Shown: positions 1-6,503 of the stretch, piece after piece
How positions within the stretch are numbered: position 1 is the first letter of the stretch
How the letters are laid out: each line of letters opens with the position of its first letter
From: Burkholderiales bacterium
GTDB taxonomy: Bacteria; Actinomycetota; Thermoleophilia; Gaiellales; Gaiellaceae
Reading direction: 5' to 3'
Assembly (NCBI GenBank): GCA_025935595.1
Contig: JAICUZ010000128.1
Span: 1-7,378, forward strand
DNA length: 7,378 nucleotides
The notes under the pieces: generated by a model
The model's input: only the letters and a program-made list of their open reading frames with translations
Databases searched by the model: none
What the model was told of the DNA's origin: nothing
Program-made: the position numbers and the translations under genes

Positions 1-4
1 CGGC

Positions 5-346
5 GTGAAGGCTCCCGCGAGGGACGGCCGCTTCGCCGAACGCGTCGTCGAGGGGCTCGACGACGGTGGGAGCCCTGAGCGCGTGGTCATCTGGATCGAG
101 CGCCGCGCCGGCGCGTTGTGGGCCGTCGGGCGCCAGGTGAACCCGCAGCACCGCGAGACCGACGAGCCGCGCCCGGACGACTACATGTGGGAGGGGCATG
201 AGCTCGACGACTGCCTCGAGGCAGCGAACGACGCGCTCGAGGACGATGCGGTGGTGTCGGAGGACGACGGCGCCGACGCGAAGGTCAGGCCGTTCCACCG
301 CGACGAGCTCTTGGCGCCGCTGGAGAAGTTCTTCTTCGGCCGCTAG
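5..346 (+). CDS. Hypothetical acidic protein, possibly 5'-partial
   Basis: I do not recognise this protein. The frame is open from the first bases of the window, so the GTG at position 5 is only the first visible start and the true start may lie upstream. The 113 visible residues look like a real protein rather than a GC-rich shadow frame: there is a hydrophobic strand (VVIWIERRAGALWAVGRQV, about residues 27-45), spaced aromatics (Y60, W62) and a very acidic stretch (about residues 66-92, including EDD repeats), ending in LEKFFFGR. There is no signal peptide, membrane segment or known catalytic motif. The last 62 nt overlap, tail to tail, the end of the leftward regulator gene. It is probably a small soluble cytoplasmic protein; no function can be assigned. 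Confidence 0.6.
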   Translation: MKAPARDGRFAERVVEGLDDGGSPERVVIWIERRAGALWAVGRQVNPQHRETDEPRPDDYMWEGHELDDCLEAANDALEDDAVVSEDDGADAKVRPFHRDELLAPLEKFFFGR

Positions 347-758
347 GCCACTCGAGGTTCGCGTCGGGAATCGGGTCGCCGTGCGGGTCGTGCGTCGGGA
401 ACCCGAGCGCCCGGTCGATGCGCGCCTCCAGCTCCTCCGAGATGACGTGCTCGAGCCGGTCCGCCTCGTCGTGGACGTCGTCGACGTGCACCCCGAGCGT
501 CTCCGCGAGATACAGCTCGAGCAGGCGATGGTGGCGGATCACCTCGAGCGCCACGCGCTCGCCCGCTTCGGTGAGGTGCGCGCCGCGGTACGGCTCGTGC
601 GTCAGCAGGTCGAGCGCGGCGAGCTTCTTCACCATCGCCGACGCCGACGCCGGAGCGACGCCGAGATCCTTCGCGAGCGCGCCGATCGTGACGCGCCCAT
701 GAGCCGCCTCCAACTCGTAGACGGCCTTCAGGTAGTCCTGGATCGACTCGCTGAGCAT
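285..758 (-). CDS. DtxR/MntR-family metal-dependent transcriptional repressor
   Basis: This is a 157-aa repressor that would bind DNA when loaded with Mn2+ or Fe2+. Residues 1-65 form the winged helix-turn-helix (recognition region about 34-48, wing ending in YRGAHLTEAG). Residues 70-131 form the dimerisation and metal-binding domain (HHRLLE, then VHDEADRLEHV, then DPHGDPIP). Compared with Bacillus MntR, D8 and H77 keep the same numbers and E103/H104 match its E102/H103. D100 replaces the Glu of MntR or Cys of DtxR, and K11 replaces MntR E11. There is no C-terminal SH3/FeoA-like domain; the chain ends after GDPIPD in an Arg/Pro-rich tail. ATG 758 is chosen because it aligns with the family N-terminus; longer versions would run into the divergent gene. 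It is transcribed away from the MqnD-like gene across a 25-bp spacer and probably regulates itself, possibly the operon as well. The family is secure; the metal is not. Confidence 0.9.
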   Translation of the reverse strand: MLSESIQDYLKAVYELEAAHGRVTIGALAKDLGVAPASASAMVKKLAALDLLTHEPYRGAHLTEAGERVALEVIRHHRLLELYLAETLGVHVDDVHDEADRLEHVISEELEARIDRALGFPTHDPHGDPIPDANLEWPSGRRRTSPAAPRARRGGTA

Positions 759-765
759 CGGGTGC

Positions 766-775
766 AGGGTAACCT
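766..775. promoter_or_regulatory. Candidate bidirectional -10 element / DtxR-type operator
   Basis: The decamer AGGGTAACCT in the 25-bp divergent spacer is a near-palindrome (8 of 10 positions symmetric). On the + strand it contains TAACCT (770-775), 8 nt before the ATG at 784. On the - strand it contains TACCCT (771-766), 7 nt before the ATG at 758. Both fit the TANNNT -10 pattern common in actinobacteria, at the distance expected for leaderless mRNAs, and they share the central TA. Read on the - strand, the sequence also matches the left and central part of the DtxR/IdeR box (AGGTTAnCCT), so repressor binding here would cover both promoters. No convincing -35 was found. This is inference from motif position only. 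Confidence 0.4.
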
Positions 776-783
776 CGCCGCCG

Positions 784-1566
784 ATGTCGATTCGAGTCGG
801 CCACTCCGCAGATCCCGACGACGCCTTCATGGTCTGGGCGCTCGAGGCCGGCGCGGTCGACGTCCGCGGACTCGAGCTCGAGCCGGTCGTGTCCGACATC
901 CAGACCCTGAACGAATGGGCGCTCGCAGGGCGGCTCGAGGTGACGGCTCTCTCGGCGGGCGCGTATCCGGCCGTCGAAGAGCGGTATCTCTTGCTGCCCC
1001 ACGGAGCGTCGTTCGGCGAGGGCTACGGCCCGGTCGTCGTCGCGCGCGGCGAGGTCGACCTGCACGACGTGGAGATCGTCACGCCCGGTCCGCTCACGAC
1101 GGCGAAGCGCGTGCTGCACCTCGCGCTCGGCGACACGATCCGCACTCGTGACCTGCCCTTCGACGAGGTGCTCGACGAGGTGGTGTCCGGCCGCGCAGAG
1201 GCGGGCCTGCTCATTCACGAAGGCCAACTGACCTACGCCGACGCCGGGCTCGCGAAGCTGCTCGACCTCGGGCTTTGGTGGGACGAGCACGTCGGCCTGC
1301 CGCTGCCGCTCGGGCTCGTCGGCATCCGCCGCGACGTCGAGCGGCGCGACGACGTGTCGGCGGTCTTGCGCGACGCGATCGGGGCAGGCCTCGCGAACCG
1401 CGGGCAGGCGCTCGCCTACGCGATGCAGTTCGGCCGCGGCATCGACGAGGAGACCGCCGACCGCTTCGTCTCGATGTACGTCAACGACCTGACGCTCGAC
1501 ATGGGCGAGCGCGGGCGTGCCGCGGTAACGCACCTGCTGGGCAAGGAGCCGGAATTCGCGCGGTGA
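784..1566 (+). CDS. mqnD: MqnD-like protein (1,4-dihydroxy-6-naphthoate synthase family)
   Basis: This 260-aa protein belongs to the MqnA/MqnD fold, which resembles a periplasmic binding protein. MqnD converts cyclic dehypoxanthinyl-futalosine to 1,4-dihydroxy-6-naphthoate in the futalosine route to menaquinone, in the cytoplasm. Family landmarks in order are the N-terminal strand RVGHS with DPDDAF (residues 4-15), [14 protein letters not shown] (38-51), [10 protein letters not shown] (80-89), [10 protein letters not shown] (142-151) and LPLPLG further on. H145 in the IHEG motif falls at the position of the proposed catalytic histidine of Thermus MqnD. The usual PCPNDTF motif is altered to SADPDDAF, so the substrate may differ from canonical MqnD. 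ATG 784 starts exactly at the family N-terminus; no clear Shine-Dalgarno precedes it, consistent with a leaderless start. It is the first gene of the operon and overlaps the thiolase by 4 nt. No other mqn gene is in view. Confidence 0.78.
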   Translation: MSIRVGHSADPDDAFMVWALEAGAVDVRGLELEPVVSDIQTLNEWALAGRLEVTALSAGAYPAVEERYLLLPHGASFGEGYGPVVVARGEVDLHDVEIVTPGPLTTAKRVLHLALGDTIRTRDLPFDEVLDEVVSGRAEAGLLIHEGQLTYADAGLAKLLDLGLWWDEHVGLPLPLGLVGIRRDVERRDDVSAVLRDAIGAGLANRGQALAYAMQFGRGIDEETADRFVSMYVNDLTLDMGERGRAAVTHLLGKEPEFAR

Positions 1567-2720
1567 TCCTGAGCGCGGTGCGCACGCCGGTCGGCCGCTA
1601 CGGCGGCGGGCTCTCGGGCGTGCGCCCGGACGACCTCGCCGCGCTCGCAATCGCCGCGGCCGTCGAACGCGCAGGGGTTCCGCCCGCAGAGATCGAGGAC
1701 GCGTTCATCGGCTGCGCGAACCAGGCGGGCGAGGACAACCGCAACGTCGCGCGGATGGCGGTGCTCCTGGCGGGTCTGCCCGAGTCGGTCGCCGGCGTGA
1801 CCGTCAACCGGCTCTGCGCGTCCGGGCTCGCGGCGATCGTCGGCGCGTGTCATGCGGTGATCGCGGGTGACGGCGACTTGTTCGTCGCCGGCGGCGTCGA
1901 GTCGATGTCGCGCGCGCCGTTCGCGACGCCGAAGCCCGACGCCGCGTTCCCCCGCGGCGACCGTGTCCTGTACGACACGACGCTGGGCTGGCGCTTCCCG
2001 AACCCGAAGCTGGAGGCGATGTTCCCGCTCGAGTCGATGGGCGAGACCGGCGAGAACGTCGCCGAGCGGTGGCAGGTGACCCGCGAAGAGCAGGACGCGT
2101 TCGCTCTCCGCTCGCAGGAGCGGTGGGCGGCGGCAAGCAACGCCGGCCGCTTCGACGACGAGCTCGTTCCGGCCGGCGAGCTGACGCGCGACGAGCATCC
2201 GCGTCCCGACACGACGCTCGAGAAGCTCGCGTCGCTGAAGCCGGCGTTCCGCACCGGCGGCACGGTCACTGCGGGCAACTCGTCCGGGCTGAACGACGGC
2301 GCAGCGGCGGTCGTCGTCGCGTCCGAGGAGAAGGCGCGCGCACTGGGCATCGAGCCGATCGGCACCTTCGTCTCTTCGGCCGTCGCCGGTGTCGATCCGC
2401 GCGTGATGGGAATCGGGCCGGTGCCCGCCGTCCGCAAGCTGCTCGAGCGCGCCGGGATCACGATCGGCGACGTCGACCTCGTCGAGTTGAACGAGGCGTT
2501 CGCGTCACAGTCCGTCGCGGTCGCGCGCGAGCTCGGGATCGACGAGGAGCGTCTGAACGTGAACGGCGGCGCGATCGCGATCGGGCATCCGCTCGGGATG
2601 AGCGGCGCGCGGCTCGTCGTGTCGCTGTTGCACGAGCTTCGGCGCCGCCGAGGTCGTCGCGGGATCGTCACGATGTGTGTCGGTGTGGGCCAGGGACAAG
2701 CGGCGCTGTTCGAGCGATGA
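1563..2720 (+). CDS. Thiolase (acetyl-CoA C-acyltransferase, 3-oxoadipyl-CoA thiolase-like)
   Basis: This is a 385-aa cytoplasmic thiolase that cleaves a 3-oxoacyl-CoA with CoA to give acetyl-CoA and a shortened acyl-CoA, or runs in reverse. The complete catalytic set is visible: nucleophile C85 in VNRLCASG, N310 in ELNEAFAS, H342 in [11 protein letters not shown] and general acid/base C372 in MCVGVGQG. The numbering sits close to Zoogloea thiolase C89/N316/H348/C378, and the length is normal. The segments [22 protein letters not shown] and [19 protein letters not shown] resemble PcaF/PaaJ-type 3-oxoadipyl-CoA thiolases more than acetoacetyl-CoA thiolases. No aromatic-degradation genes are nearby, so the substrate is open. 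GTG 1563 is chosen because it begins [15 protein letters not shown], the canonical N-terminus, and forms GTGA with the previous stop; an AAGGAG lies 14 nt upstream. Confidence 0.92.
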   Translation: MILSAVRTPVGRYGGGLSGVRPDDLAALAIAAAVERAGVPPAEIEDAFIGCANQAGEDNRNVARMAVLLAGLPESVAGVTVNRLCASGLAAIVGACHAVIAGDGDLFVAGGVESMSRAPFATPKPDAAFPRGDRVLYDTTLGWRFPNPKLEAMFPLESMGETGENVAERWQVTREEQDAFALRSQERWAAASNAGRFDDELVPAGELTRDEHPRPDTTLEKLASLKPAFRTGGTVTAGNSSGLNDGAAAVVVASEEKARALGIEPIGTFVSSAVAGVDPRVMGIGPVPAVRKLLERAGITIGDVDLVELNEAFASQSVAVARELGIDEERLNVNGGAIAIGHPLGMSGARLVVSLLHELRRRRGRRGIVTMCVGVGQGQAALFER

Positions 2721-3871
2721 CGGCGGCTGAGAGCTATCTCCAGCTCGGGCTGCGGCTCGGGCGCCACGTCGACGGGCTCGTCGACTCCTATTACGGCCCG
2801 GCCGAGCTGAAGGAGCAGGTCGACGCCGAGGAGCCGGTCGCTCCGGCGCAGCTCGTCGAGGACGCGGCCGCGCTTCGAGACTCGCTCGACGACGGCTACC
2901 TGCGCGACCTCGTGCATGGTTGCTGGACGTACGCGCGTGTGCTGGCCGGGGAGCAGATGTCGTACAGCGACGAGGTCGAAGGGAGCTACGGCGTCCGTCC
3001 GGAGCGGACGCCCGACTCGGTCTTCGAGGACGTGCACGCCGAGCTCGACGCGCTCCTTCCGGGCGACGGCCCGCTCGACGAGCGGCGGCGCGCCTGGCGC
3101 GACCGCCATCTCTGCCCGGGTGACAGGGCCGTCGCGGTGCTCGACGACCTGCTGCCGCTGCTGCGGGCGCGCACGCACGACCTCGTCGCGCTGCCCGACG
3201 GCGAGCGTGCCGCGTTCGAGCCGGTCACGGACGAGCCGTGGTGGGCGTTCAACTACTACCTCGGCAACCTGTCGAGCCGGGTGGTGCTCAACACCGACCT
3301 GCCGACGACCGGGCTCGACCTGATCCATCTCGCCAGTCACGAGGTGTATCCCGGCCACCACACCGAAGGCGCGTTGAAGGAGCAGTTGCTCGTGCGCGAC
3401 CACGGTTGCCTCGAGGAGACGATCGCGCTCGTCCCGACGCCGGTCGCCGTGCTGAGCGAGGGCATCGCCGAGGTCGGCGCCGACGTCATCCTCGACGAGT
3501 CGTCGCGTGAAGAGGCGTACGCGATCATCCGCCGCCACGGTGTCGAGCTCGCCGATCCGGTGCTCGGGGCGAAGATCAGCGAGCAGATCGACCGGCTGGG
3601 CACGGTCGGCCTCAACGCCGCGCTGATGATCTTCGAGGACGGCGTGTCGCACGAGGCGGCGCAGGAGTACGTCCAGCACTGGACGCTGAACACGCCAGAG
3701 CAGGCGGCGCAGACGATTCGCTTCGTGACCGACCCCACGTGGCGCGCGTACACGATCACGTACTCCGCGGGCCGCGAGCTCTGCAACGCGTACGTCGGCG
3801 GTGATCCGGCACGGTTCCGGCGGCTCCTCACCGAGCAGGTGCGGGTGTCGGAGCTGATCTCCAGCCGTTGA
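2717..3871 (+). CDS. DUF885-like putative zinc metallohydrolase
   Basis: This 384-aa protein has no signal peptide or membrane segment, so it is probably cytoplasmic. The key motif is HEVYPGHH (H208, E209, H214, H215), followed by LSEGIAE (E248, E252). This is the HExxPGHH plus downstream EG arrangement of DUF885 proteins, which are predicted zinc peptidases or hydrolases distantly related to the M32 carboxypeptidases. Before the motif comes [20 protein letters not shown], a segment typical of this group. The C-terminus ([13 protein letters not shown]) also resembles the DUF885 end. At 384 aa it is much shorter than the usual 550-600 aa, mainly at the N-terminus. ATG 2717 overlaps the thiolase stop as ATGA. 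The substrate is unknown; its place beside an amidohydrolase and a transporter would suit hydrolysis of a small peptide- or amide-like compound. The family call is fairly confident, the function is not. Confidence 0.75.
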   Translation: MTAAESYLQLGLRLGRHVDGLVDSYYGPAELKEQVDAEEPVAPAQLVEDAAALRDSLDDGYLRDLVHGCWTYARVLAGEQMSYSDEVEGSYGVRPERTPDSVFEDVHAELDALLPGDGPLDERRRAWRDRHLCPGDRAVAVLDDLLPLLRARTHDLVALPDGERAAFEPVTDEPWWAFNYYLGNLSSRVVLNTDLPTTGLDLIHLASHEVYPGHHTEGALKEQLLVRDHGCLEETIALVPTPVAVLSEGIAEVGADVILDESSREEAYAIIRRHGVELADPVLGAKISEQIDRLGTVGLNAALMIFEDGVSHEAAQEYVQHWTLNTPEQAAQTIRFVTDPTWRAYTITYSAGRELCNAYVGGDPARFRRLLTEQVRVSELISSR

Positions 3872-5016
3872 TCCCGACTCGCTGGGTCGTCCTCGCCGCC
3901 GGGACGCTCGCGCAGGCGGCGTACTCCGCGATCTGGTTCGGGGTCGCGGTGATGGCCCCGTCGCTTCGCGACGAGTTCCACCTGTCGCTCGGTCAAACCG
4001 GGGTCATCATCTCAGCGTCGCTCGCCGGCTCCGTCGTCTCGCTGATCCCGTGGGGCCTCGCGACCGACCGCATCGGCGAGCGGTGGGTGCTGCTTGCCGG
4101 CGTCGGCGGCTGTGGCCTTGCGCTGCTCGGAGCGTCGCGGGCCGGGACGTTCCATGCGCTGCTCCTGCTGCTCATGCTCGCCGGGTTCAGCGGCGCGAGC
4201 GTGCAGTCGGCGAGCGGGCGAGCGGTGATGGCGTGGTTCCCGGGCTCGCAGCGAGGGCTCGCGCTCGGCATCAGGCAGACAGCGATCCCGATCAGCGGGT
4301 TCGCAGCGTCGCTCGCCCTGCCGCCGATCGTGCAGCACGGCGGGATCGGGTGGGGCTTCGCGACGATGGGCACCGCCTGCGTCGTGGCTGCGCTCCTCGG
4401 CGCGCTCGTGTTGCGCGACATCCCACTGCCCGACGGTGGCGACGCCACGGACGTCGCACCGCTTCGGGATCGACGACTCTGGCGGATCTCGATCGGGAGC
4501 GCTCTCGTGCTCGCGCCGCAGATGTGCGTCGTCGGCTTCACCGTTCTGCTCCTGCACGACCATCGCGGTCTGTCTCCGGGTCATGCGGCGGCCGTGCTCG
4601 CCGTCGTGCAGCTGCTCGGGATCGCGGCGCGCATCACGGCCGGCCGCTGGTCCGACCTCGCCGGCAGCCGCCTCCGGCCGTTGCGGCTGATCGCGCTCGC
4701 GGTCGTCGTCTTCGTCTGCATCTCCGCAGCGTTGCTCTCCTCGCCGCTCATCGTCTTCATCCCGGCGCTCGTCATCGCCGGCGTCCTGTCGATGAGCTGG
4801 AACGGCCTGTCGTTCGCCGCCGCGGTCGAAGTCGCGGGGCATCGCCGATCCGGTGCTGCGATCGGGCTCCAGCAGTCGCTGCTGAACGGCAGTGGCGCGA
4901 TCTACCCGGGCCTGTTCGGCGTGCTCGTCGGCGCAACATCATGGTGGTGCGGGTTCGTTGCCTGTGCGGGTCTCACCCTCGCCGGCTGGCGAGTGCTCCT
5001 AGCATTGCCCGAGTGA
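3868..5016 (+). CDS. MFS transporter, 12 membrane segments
   Basis: This 382-aa major facilitator superfamily carrier lies in the cytoplasmic membrane. Hydrophobic segments are visible at about residues 6-28, 42-62, 73-90, 95-115, 135-155, 160-182, 206-228, 237-256, 270-290, 293-312, 334-354 and 358-379, giving 12. MFS motif A appears after segment 2 as [10 protein letters not shown] (63-72), with D67 and R68. A weaker second copy, [10 protein letters not shown] (259-268), follows segment 8, reflecting the two-fold repeat. The central loop (about 183-205) is short and charged, and the cytoplasmic ends are minimal. The start is a TTG at 3868 overlapping the previous stop as TTGA; no nearby in-frame ATG or GTG would preserve segment 1. 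The substrate cannot be read from sequence. From its neighbours it may import or export a carboxylate, ureide or nucleobase. Confidence 0.9.
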   Translation: MIPTRWVVLAAGTLAQAAYSAIWFGVAVMAPSLRDEFHLSLGQTGVIISASLAGSVVSLIPWGLATDRIGERWVLLAGVGGCGLALLGASRAGTFHALLLLLMLAGFSGASVQSASGRAVMAWFPGSQRGLALGIRQTAIPISGFAASLALPPIVQHGGIGWGFATMGTACVVAALLGALVLRDIPLPDGGDATDVAPLRDRRLWRISIGSALVLAPQMCVVGFTVLLLHDHRGLSPGHAAAVLAVVQLLGIAARITAGRWSDLAGSRLRPLRLIALAVVVFVCISAALLSSPLIVFIPALVIAGVLSMSWNGLSFAAAVEVAGHRRSGAAIGLQQSLLNGSGAIYPGLFGVLVGATSWWCGFVACAGLTLAGWRVLLALPE

Positions 5017-5966
5017 CCGGTCGCGCACTCGAGCGGTTGGAGGCCGTGTATGCGATTGCGCAGCATCGCGCCGCGTACTCGCCCGAAGAGGACGCCGCGC
5101 ACGAGCTCGCCGCCGGCTGGATGCGCGACGCAGGGCTCGAGATCACGCGCGACGGCGCGGGCAACCTGTTCGGCTCCCGCGGCGAGGCGCGAGTGTGGGC
5201 GGGCTCGCATCTCGACAGCGTTCCGACCGCCGGCCGCTTCGACGGGGCGCTCGGCGTCGTCGCCGCGATCGAAGCGGCCGACCGGCTGCGCGACCGGCCG
5301 CTCGCCGTCGTCGCGTTTCGCGCCGAAGAGACGGGCCCGCTCGGGAGCATGCGGATCGAGTCGACGCCCGACGCCTATCTCGAGGTGCACATCGAGCAGG
5401 GGCCGGTCCTGGAGCGGCTCGGGGAGCCGCTCGGCGTCGTCACGGCGATCGGCGGCCAGGCACGTGGCAGCAAGGTGTTCGAGGGCCGCGCCGACCACGC
5501 GGGCACGACGCCGATGGCCATGAGGAGCGATGCGCTCGTCGACGCCGCGCGGTTCATCCTCCACGTCCACGACTCCGCGGGCGACGACACGGTCGCGACC
5601 GTGGGCGCGATCGAGGTCGAGCCCAACGCGGGCAACGTCGTCCCGGCGCGCGTGACCGTCGCGATCGATGCGCGCTCCGCCGATCCCGACCGGCTCCGGA
5701 AGCTCGTCGCGGACATCGGCTTCGAGCCGCGCTGGATCCGTGATCCGACACCGATGGGCGACGCGTTCGCTGCAGTCCTGCCCGAGGCGCCACGGCTCGT
5801 CTCCGGCGCCGGTCACGACGCGATGTTCGTGCCGAACGCGTCGATGCTCTTCGTTCGGTCGCTCAACGGCGGCGTGTCCCATCATCCCGACGAGCTGTCG
5901 AGCGAAGAGGACATCGAGCTCGCGATCGGTGTGCTCACAGCTGCACTCGATAGGCTCACGCGGTGA
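5013..5966 (+). CDS. Compact M20-family amidohydrolase (N-carbamoyl-L-amino-acid hydrolase / allantoate amidohydrolase type)
   Basis: This is a di-metal cytoplasmic hydrolase of the carbamoylase/allantoate amidohydrolase/ureidopropionase group. All five expected metal ligands are present: H66 (GSHLDSVP), D77 (GRFDG), E105/E106 (FRAEE), H126 (EVHIEQGP) and H290 (GVSHHPDE). The dimerisation-domain hallmarks GRADHAGTTPM (158-168), NAGNVVP and IDARS (R221) are there, as is SGAGHDAM (H268). At 317 aa it is about 90 residues short of the usual 400-420. Only about 20 residues separate the EE pair from HIEQGP, where relatives have about 65, and the IDARS-to-SGAGHDA stretch is also short. Both deletions are in frame with all ligands kept, so this is a slimmed enzyme rather than a pseudogene. 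Likely substrates are a carbamoyl-amino acid, allantoate or another ureido acid. GTG 5013 forms GTGA with the MFS stop. Confidence 0.86.
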   Translation: MTGRALERLEAVYAIAQHRAAYSPEEDAAHELAAGWMRDAGLEITRDGAGNLFGSRGEARVWAGSHLDSVPTAGRFDGALGVVAAIEAADRLRDRPLAVVAFRAEETGPLGSMRIESTPDAYLEVHIEQGPVLERLGEPLGVVTAIGGQARGSKVFEGRADHAGTTPMAMRSDALVDAARFILHVHDSAGDDTVATVGAIEVEPNAGNVVPARVTVAIDARSADPDRLRKLVADIGFEPRWIRDPTPMGDAFAAVLPEAPRLVSGAGHDAMFVPNASMLFVRSLNGGVSHHPDELSSEEDIELAIGVLTAALDRLTR

Positions 5967-6451
5967 ACGAACGTGAGGTCATGACGTGGGACGACCTCGG
6001 GACGGGAGCGCGTGAGCTCGCCGAGACGATCGCCGCCGACGGCTGGGTGCCCGACATGATCCTGGGAATCGCCCGCGGCGGGCTGCTCGTCGCCGGCGCG
6101 ATCGGCTACGCGCTCGGCGTCAAGAACACGTTCACGATGAACGTGGAGTTCTATACCGGCGTCGACGAGCGGCTCGACATGCCGATGATCCTGCCGCCCG
6201 TTCCCGACCTCATCGACTTCGCCGACTTCAAGGTGCTGGTCGCCGACGACGTCGCGGACACGGGCGCGACCTTGCAGCTCGTCCAGGAGTTCTGCGCCGG
6301 CAAGGTGGCCGAGGTGCGGTGCGCGGTGCTCTACGAGAAGTCCCGCTCGATGGTCAACTGCGAGTACGTCTGGCGCCGGACGGACCGCTGGATCACGTTC
6401 CCTTGGAGCGCGAAAGACCCCGTTCTGCAGGGGCTTCCGACAGAGGCCTAG
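5963..6451 (+). CDS. Purine-type phosphoribosyltransferase
   Basis: This 162-aa class I phosphoribosyltransferase transfers the phosphoribosyl group of PRPP to a nucleobase in the cytoplasm. The PRPP-binding loop is VLVADDVADTGATL (residues 91-104), with the acidic pair D95/D96 followed by TGAT. The pyrophosphate loop is GIARGGL (35-41). The MTWDDL start region and the C-terminal DRWITFPW (141-148) resemble small Gpt/Hpt-like xanthine-guanine-hypoxanthine phosphoribosyltransferases of archaea and actinobacteria. No extra regulatory domain is visible, which argues against PyrR or PurR-type regulators. The base could be guanine, xanthine or hypoxanthine. GTG 5963 overlaps the hydrolase stop as GTGA; the alternative ATG at 5981 has a GAGG only 2 nt away, too close to serve. 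It is the last gene of the operon and is followed by a hairpin. Confidence 0.85.
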   Translation: MNEREVMTWDDLGTGARELAETIAADGWVPDMILGIARGGLLVAGAIGYALGVKNTFTMNVEFYTGVDERLDMPMILPPVPDLIDFADFKVLVADDVADTGATLQLVQEFCAGKVAEVRCAVLYEKSRSMVNCEYVWRRTDRWITFPWSAKDPVLQGLPTEA

Positions 6452-6460
6452 AAGGCCGCC

Positions 6461-6486
6461 GGAAGGTCGGTTAGATTCGACCTTCC
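6461..6486. promoter_or_regulatory. Perfect 9-bp inverted repeat (hairpin or operator) between operon and transporter gene
   Basis: GGAAGGTCG (6461-6469) and CGACCTTCC (6478-6486) are exact reverse complements around the 8-nt AT-rich loop GTTAGATT. An outer GCCG/CGGC pairing (6455-6458 with 6490-6493) could extend the stem past an internal loop. It starts 9 nt after the phosphoribosyltransferase stop. A C run, not a T run, follows, so it is not a canonical intrinsic terminator, though it could still stop transcription or stabilise the operon's 3' end. The loop holds TAGATT (6472-6477), a TANNNT-type -10 candidate for the next gene, which would make the arms an operator instead. No convincing -35 is seen. 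Confidence 0.5.
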
Positions 6487-6503
6487 CCCCGGCAAAACGG
6501 CGC

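Noticed and set aside
759..899. A longer start for the repressor (up to position 899 on the - strand)
   Set aside because: The extra 47 residues are Ser/Thr-rich, lie antisense to the MqnD-like gene and precede the family N-terminus; ATG 758 puts D8 in the MntR register.
1275..1562. A longer N-terminus for the thiolase
   Set aside because: The extra residues are Arg-rich out-of-frame translation of the MqnD-like gene; the thiolase N-terminus starts at GTG 1563 and forms the GTGA overlap.
343..1650. Long open frame on the - strand across the MqnD-like gene and the regulator
   Set aside because: It is an Arg/Ala/Pro-rich shadow of third-position GC bias, antisense to strong family matches, with no recognisable domain.
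1850..3679. 609-codon open frame on the - strand opposite the thiolase and DUF885-like genes
   Set aside because: Its length comes from GC skew; it lies opposite two genes whose catalytic motifs are intact and has no domain of its own.
5013..5966. The short amidohydrolase as a frameshifted pseudogene
   Set aside because: All motifs on both sides of the shortened regions are in the same frame, every metal ligand is present and both ends fit the operon overlaps.
5981..5983. ATG 5981 as the start of the phosphoribosyltransferase
   Set aside because: The GAGG before it is only 2 nt away, and GTG 5963 continues the 4-nt overlap pattern; still possible, but less likely.
6461..6490. Canonical intrinsic terminator after the phosphoribosyltransferase gene
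   Set aside because: The stem is good but is followed by a C run rather than T residues; listed as a hairpin or operator instead.
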